Shown here piece by piece: positions 63,031-64,000 of a DNA stretch of 64,000 nucleotides; positions within the stretch are counted from its first letter, which is position 1; every line of letters starts with the position of its first letter. The position numbers and the translations under genes are program-made. The stretch comes from Neomegalonema sp. (GTDB lineage: Bacteria > Pseudomonadota > Alphaproteobacteria > Rhodobacterales > Rhodobacteraceae): positions 42,543-106,542 of the forward strand of contig JALEGB010000089.1 of assembly GCA_022760355.1 (NCBI GenBank), in the 5' to 3' direction. The notes beneath the pieces were generated by a model. That model was not told where the DNA came from. It searched no databases and saw only the letters and a program-made list of their open reading frames with translations.

Positions 63031-63094
63031 CGGTTGGCGGATAGATCGCCATTCGAATGGTCACGCGCGCAAGGGTCCTTCGGGGCCCTTTTTT
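63021..63094 (+). promoter_or_regulatory. Putative transcription attenuator of ilvB
   Basis: 11-bp inverted repeat GCGCGCGTGAC (63021-63031)/GTCACGCGCGC (63060-63070) directly followed by AAGGGTCC-TTCG-GGGCCCTT (63071-63090) and T tract. Confidence 0.78.
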
Positions 63095-63179
63095 ATTGCT
63101 CAAATCACTGCGGCGAGCGCAGCCGACGAACCCGCTCAACAGTGCAAACGCAGGACGAACCGAAACAAAGGAGCCGACA

Positions 63180-64000
63180 ATGACGCTGATGACTGGCGCA
63201 GAAATGGTGGTGCGCGCGCTGATGGATCAGGGCGTGGATGTCCTGTTCGGCTATCCCGGCGGCGCCGTCCTGCCGATCTATGATGAGATCTATAAGGAGA
63301 AAGATCTCCATCACGTTCTCGTCCGCCATGAACAGGGCGCAGGCCACGCAGCTGAAGGCTATGCGCGCACCACCGGCAAACCTGGCGTTTTGCTCGTCAC
63401 CTCCGGCCCAGGCGCGACCAATGTCGTCACCTGTTTGCAGGATGCGCTGATGGACTCGATCCCGCTGGTTTGCATCTCCGGCCAGGTGCCCACCTTCCTG
63501 ATTGGCACCGACGGCTTCCAGGAGGCCGACACCGTCGGCATCACGCGCCCCTGCACCAAGCATAACTGGCTGGTTCAAGACGTCGATGAGCTGCCGGACA
63601 TCATTCACGAAGCCTTCCGGGTCGCCAAAGCCGGACGCCCTGGCCCCGTTTTGGTTGATATCCCGAAGAACATCCAAATGGCGCGCGGCAAATACCGCCG
63701 GCCGAATGGTCCGTTGCGCACCTCGTACCAGCCGAAGGTGAAGGGCGACCTCGACCAGATCAAAGAAGCGGTCGAGCTGCTGGAGCAGGCTGAACGTCCG
63801 ATCTTCTACTCCGGCGGCGGCGTTGTGAATTCTGGCCCGCTGGCGACGCAGCTGCTGCGAGATCTGGTGCGCGAGACCGGTTTTCCGATCACCTCCACAT
63901 TGATGGGGCTGGGCTGCTATCCGGGCTCGGATCAGCAATTTCTTGGCATGCTCGGCATGCACGGCACCTACGAAGCCAACTTGGCCATGCATGATTGCGA
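63180..64000 (+). CDS. ilvB: Acetolactate synthase large subunit, partial at right edge
   Basis: MTLMTGAEMVVRALMDQGVDVLFGYPGGAVLPIYDEIYK...VRHEQGAGHAAEGYARTTGKPGVLLVTSGPGATNVVT...; runs off window. Confidence 0.96.
   Translation, partial: MTLMTGAEMVVRALMDQGVDVLFGYPGGAVLPIYDEIYKEKDLHHVLVRHEQGAGHAAEGYARTTGKPGVLLVTSGPGATNVVTCLQDALMDSIPLVCISGQVPTFLIGTDGFQEADTVGITRPCTKHNWLVQDVDELPDIIHEAFRVAKAGRPGPVLVDIPKNIQMARGKYRRPNGPLRTSYQPKVKGDLDQIKEAVELLEQAERPIFYSGGGVVNSGPLATQLLRDLVRETGFPITSTLMGLGCYPGSDQQFLGMLGMHGTYEANLAMHDC

Overview
High-GC alphaproteobacterial chromosomal window, mostly conserved housekeeping synteny. Order: ispDF(partial) | dusB-ntrB-ntrC-ntrY-ntrX-trkA-hfq-hflX | TetR/YciI pair | mazG | fur-like | eno | ftsB-like | tyrS | anmK | DUF2314 pair | lipA | DUF455 | M23 peptidase-bactofilin | prfB | PBP1A | amidase | rne | aminotransferase | M48 protease | DsbA-like | accB-accC-aat | DUF2155-mlaD-NDUFA12 | FadL-like porin | tgt | sufT-like/IscA-like | pentapeptide protein | trhO | Zn peptidase | NUDIX. 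No tRNA, rRNA, CRISPR array or intact transposon was recognised. The least ordinary region is 54100-58461: an exported caspase-like/peptidoglycan-binding/FGE-fold protein, a second exported FGE-fold protein, and a divergently encoded cytoplasmic protein with a possible TIR/DUF4062-like C-terminus, followed by an Amt transporter without glnK. Other points of interest: a 14-codon Leu/Val/Ile-rich leader peptide plus UUCG-capped terminator upstream of ilvB; a three-copy nested-palindrome dispersed repeat 3' of trkA, tyrS and a porin gene; two TetR-type operator candidates; a ~1 kb structured rne leader; and a candidate ncRNA after rne. All calls come from reading the sequence and translations; no database search was run.
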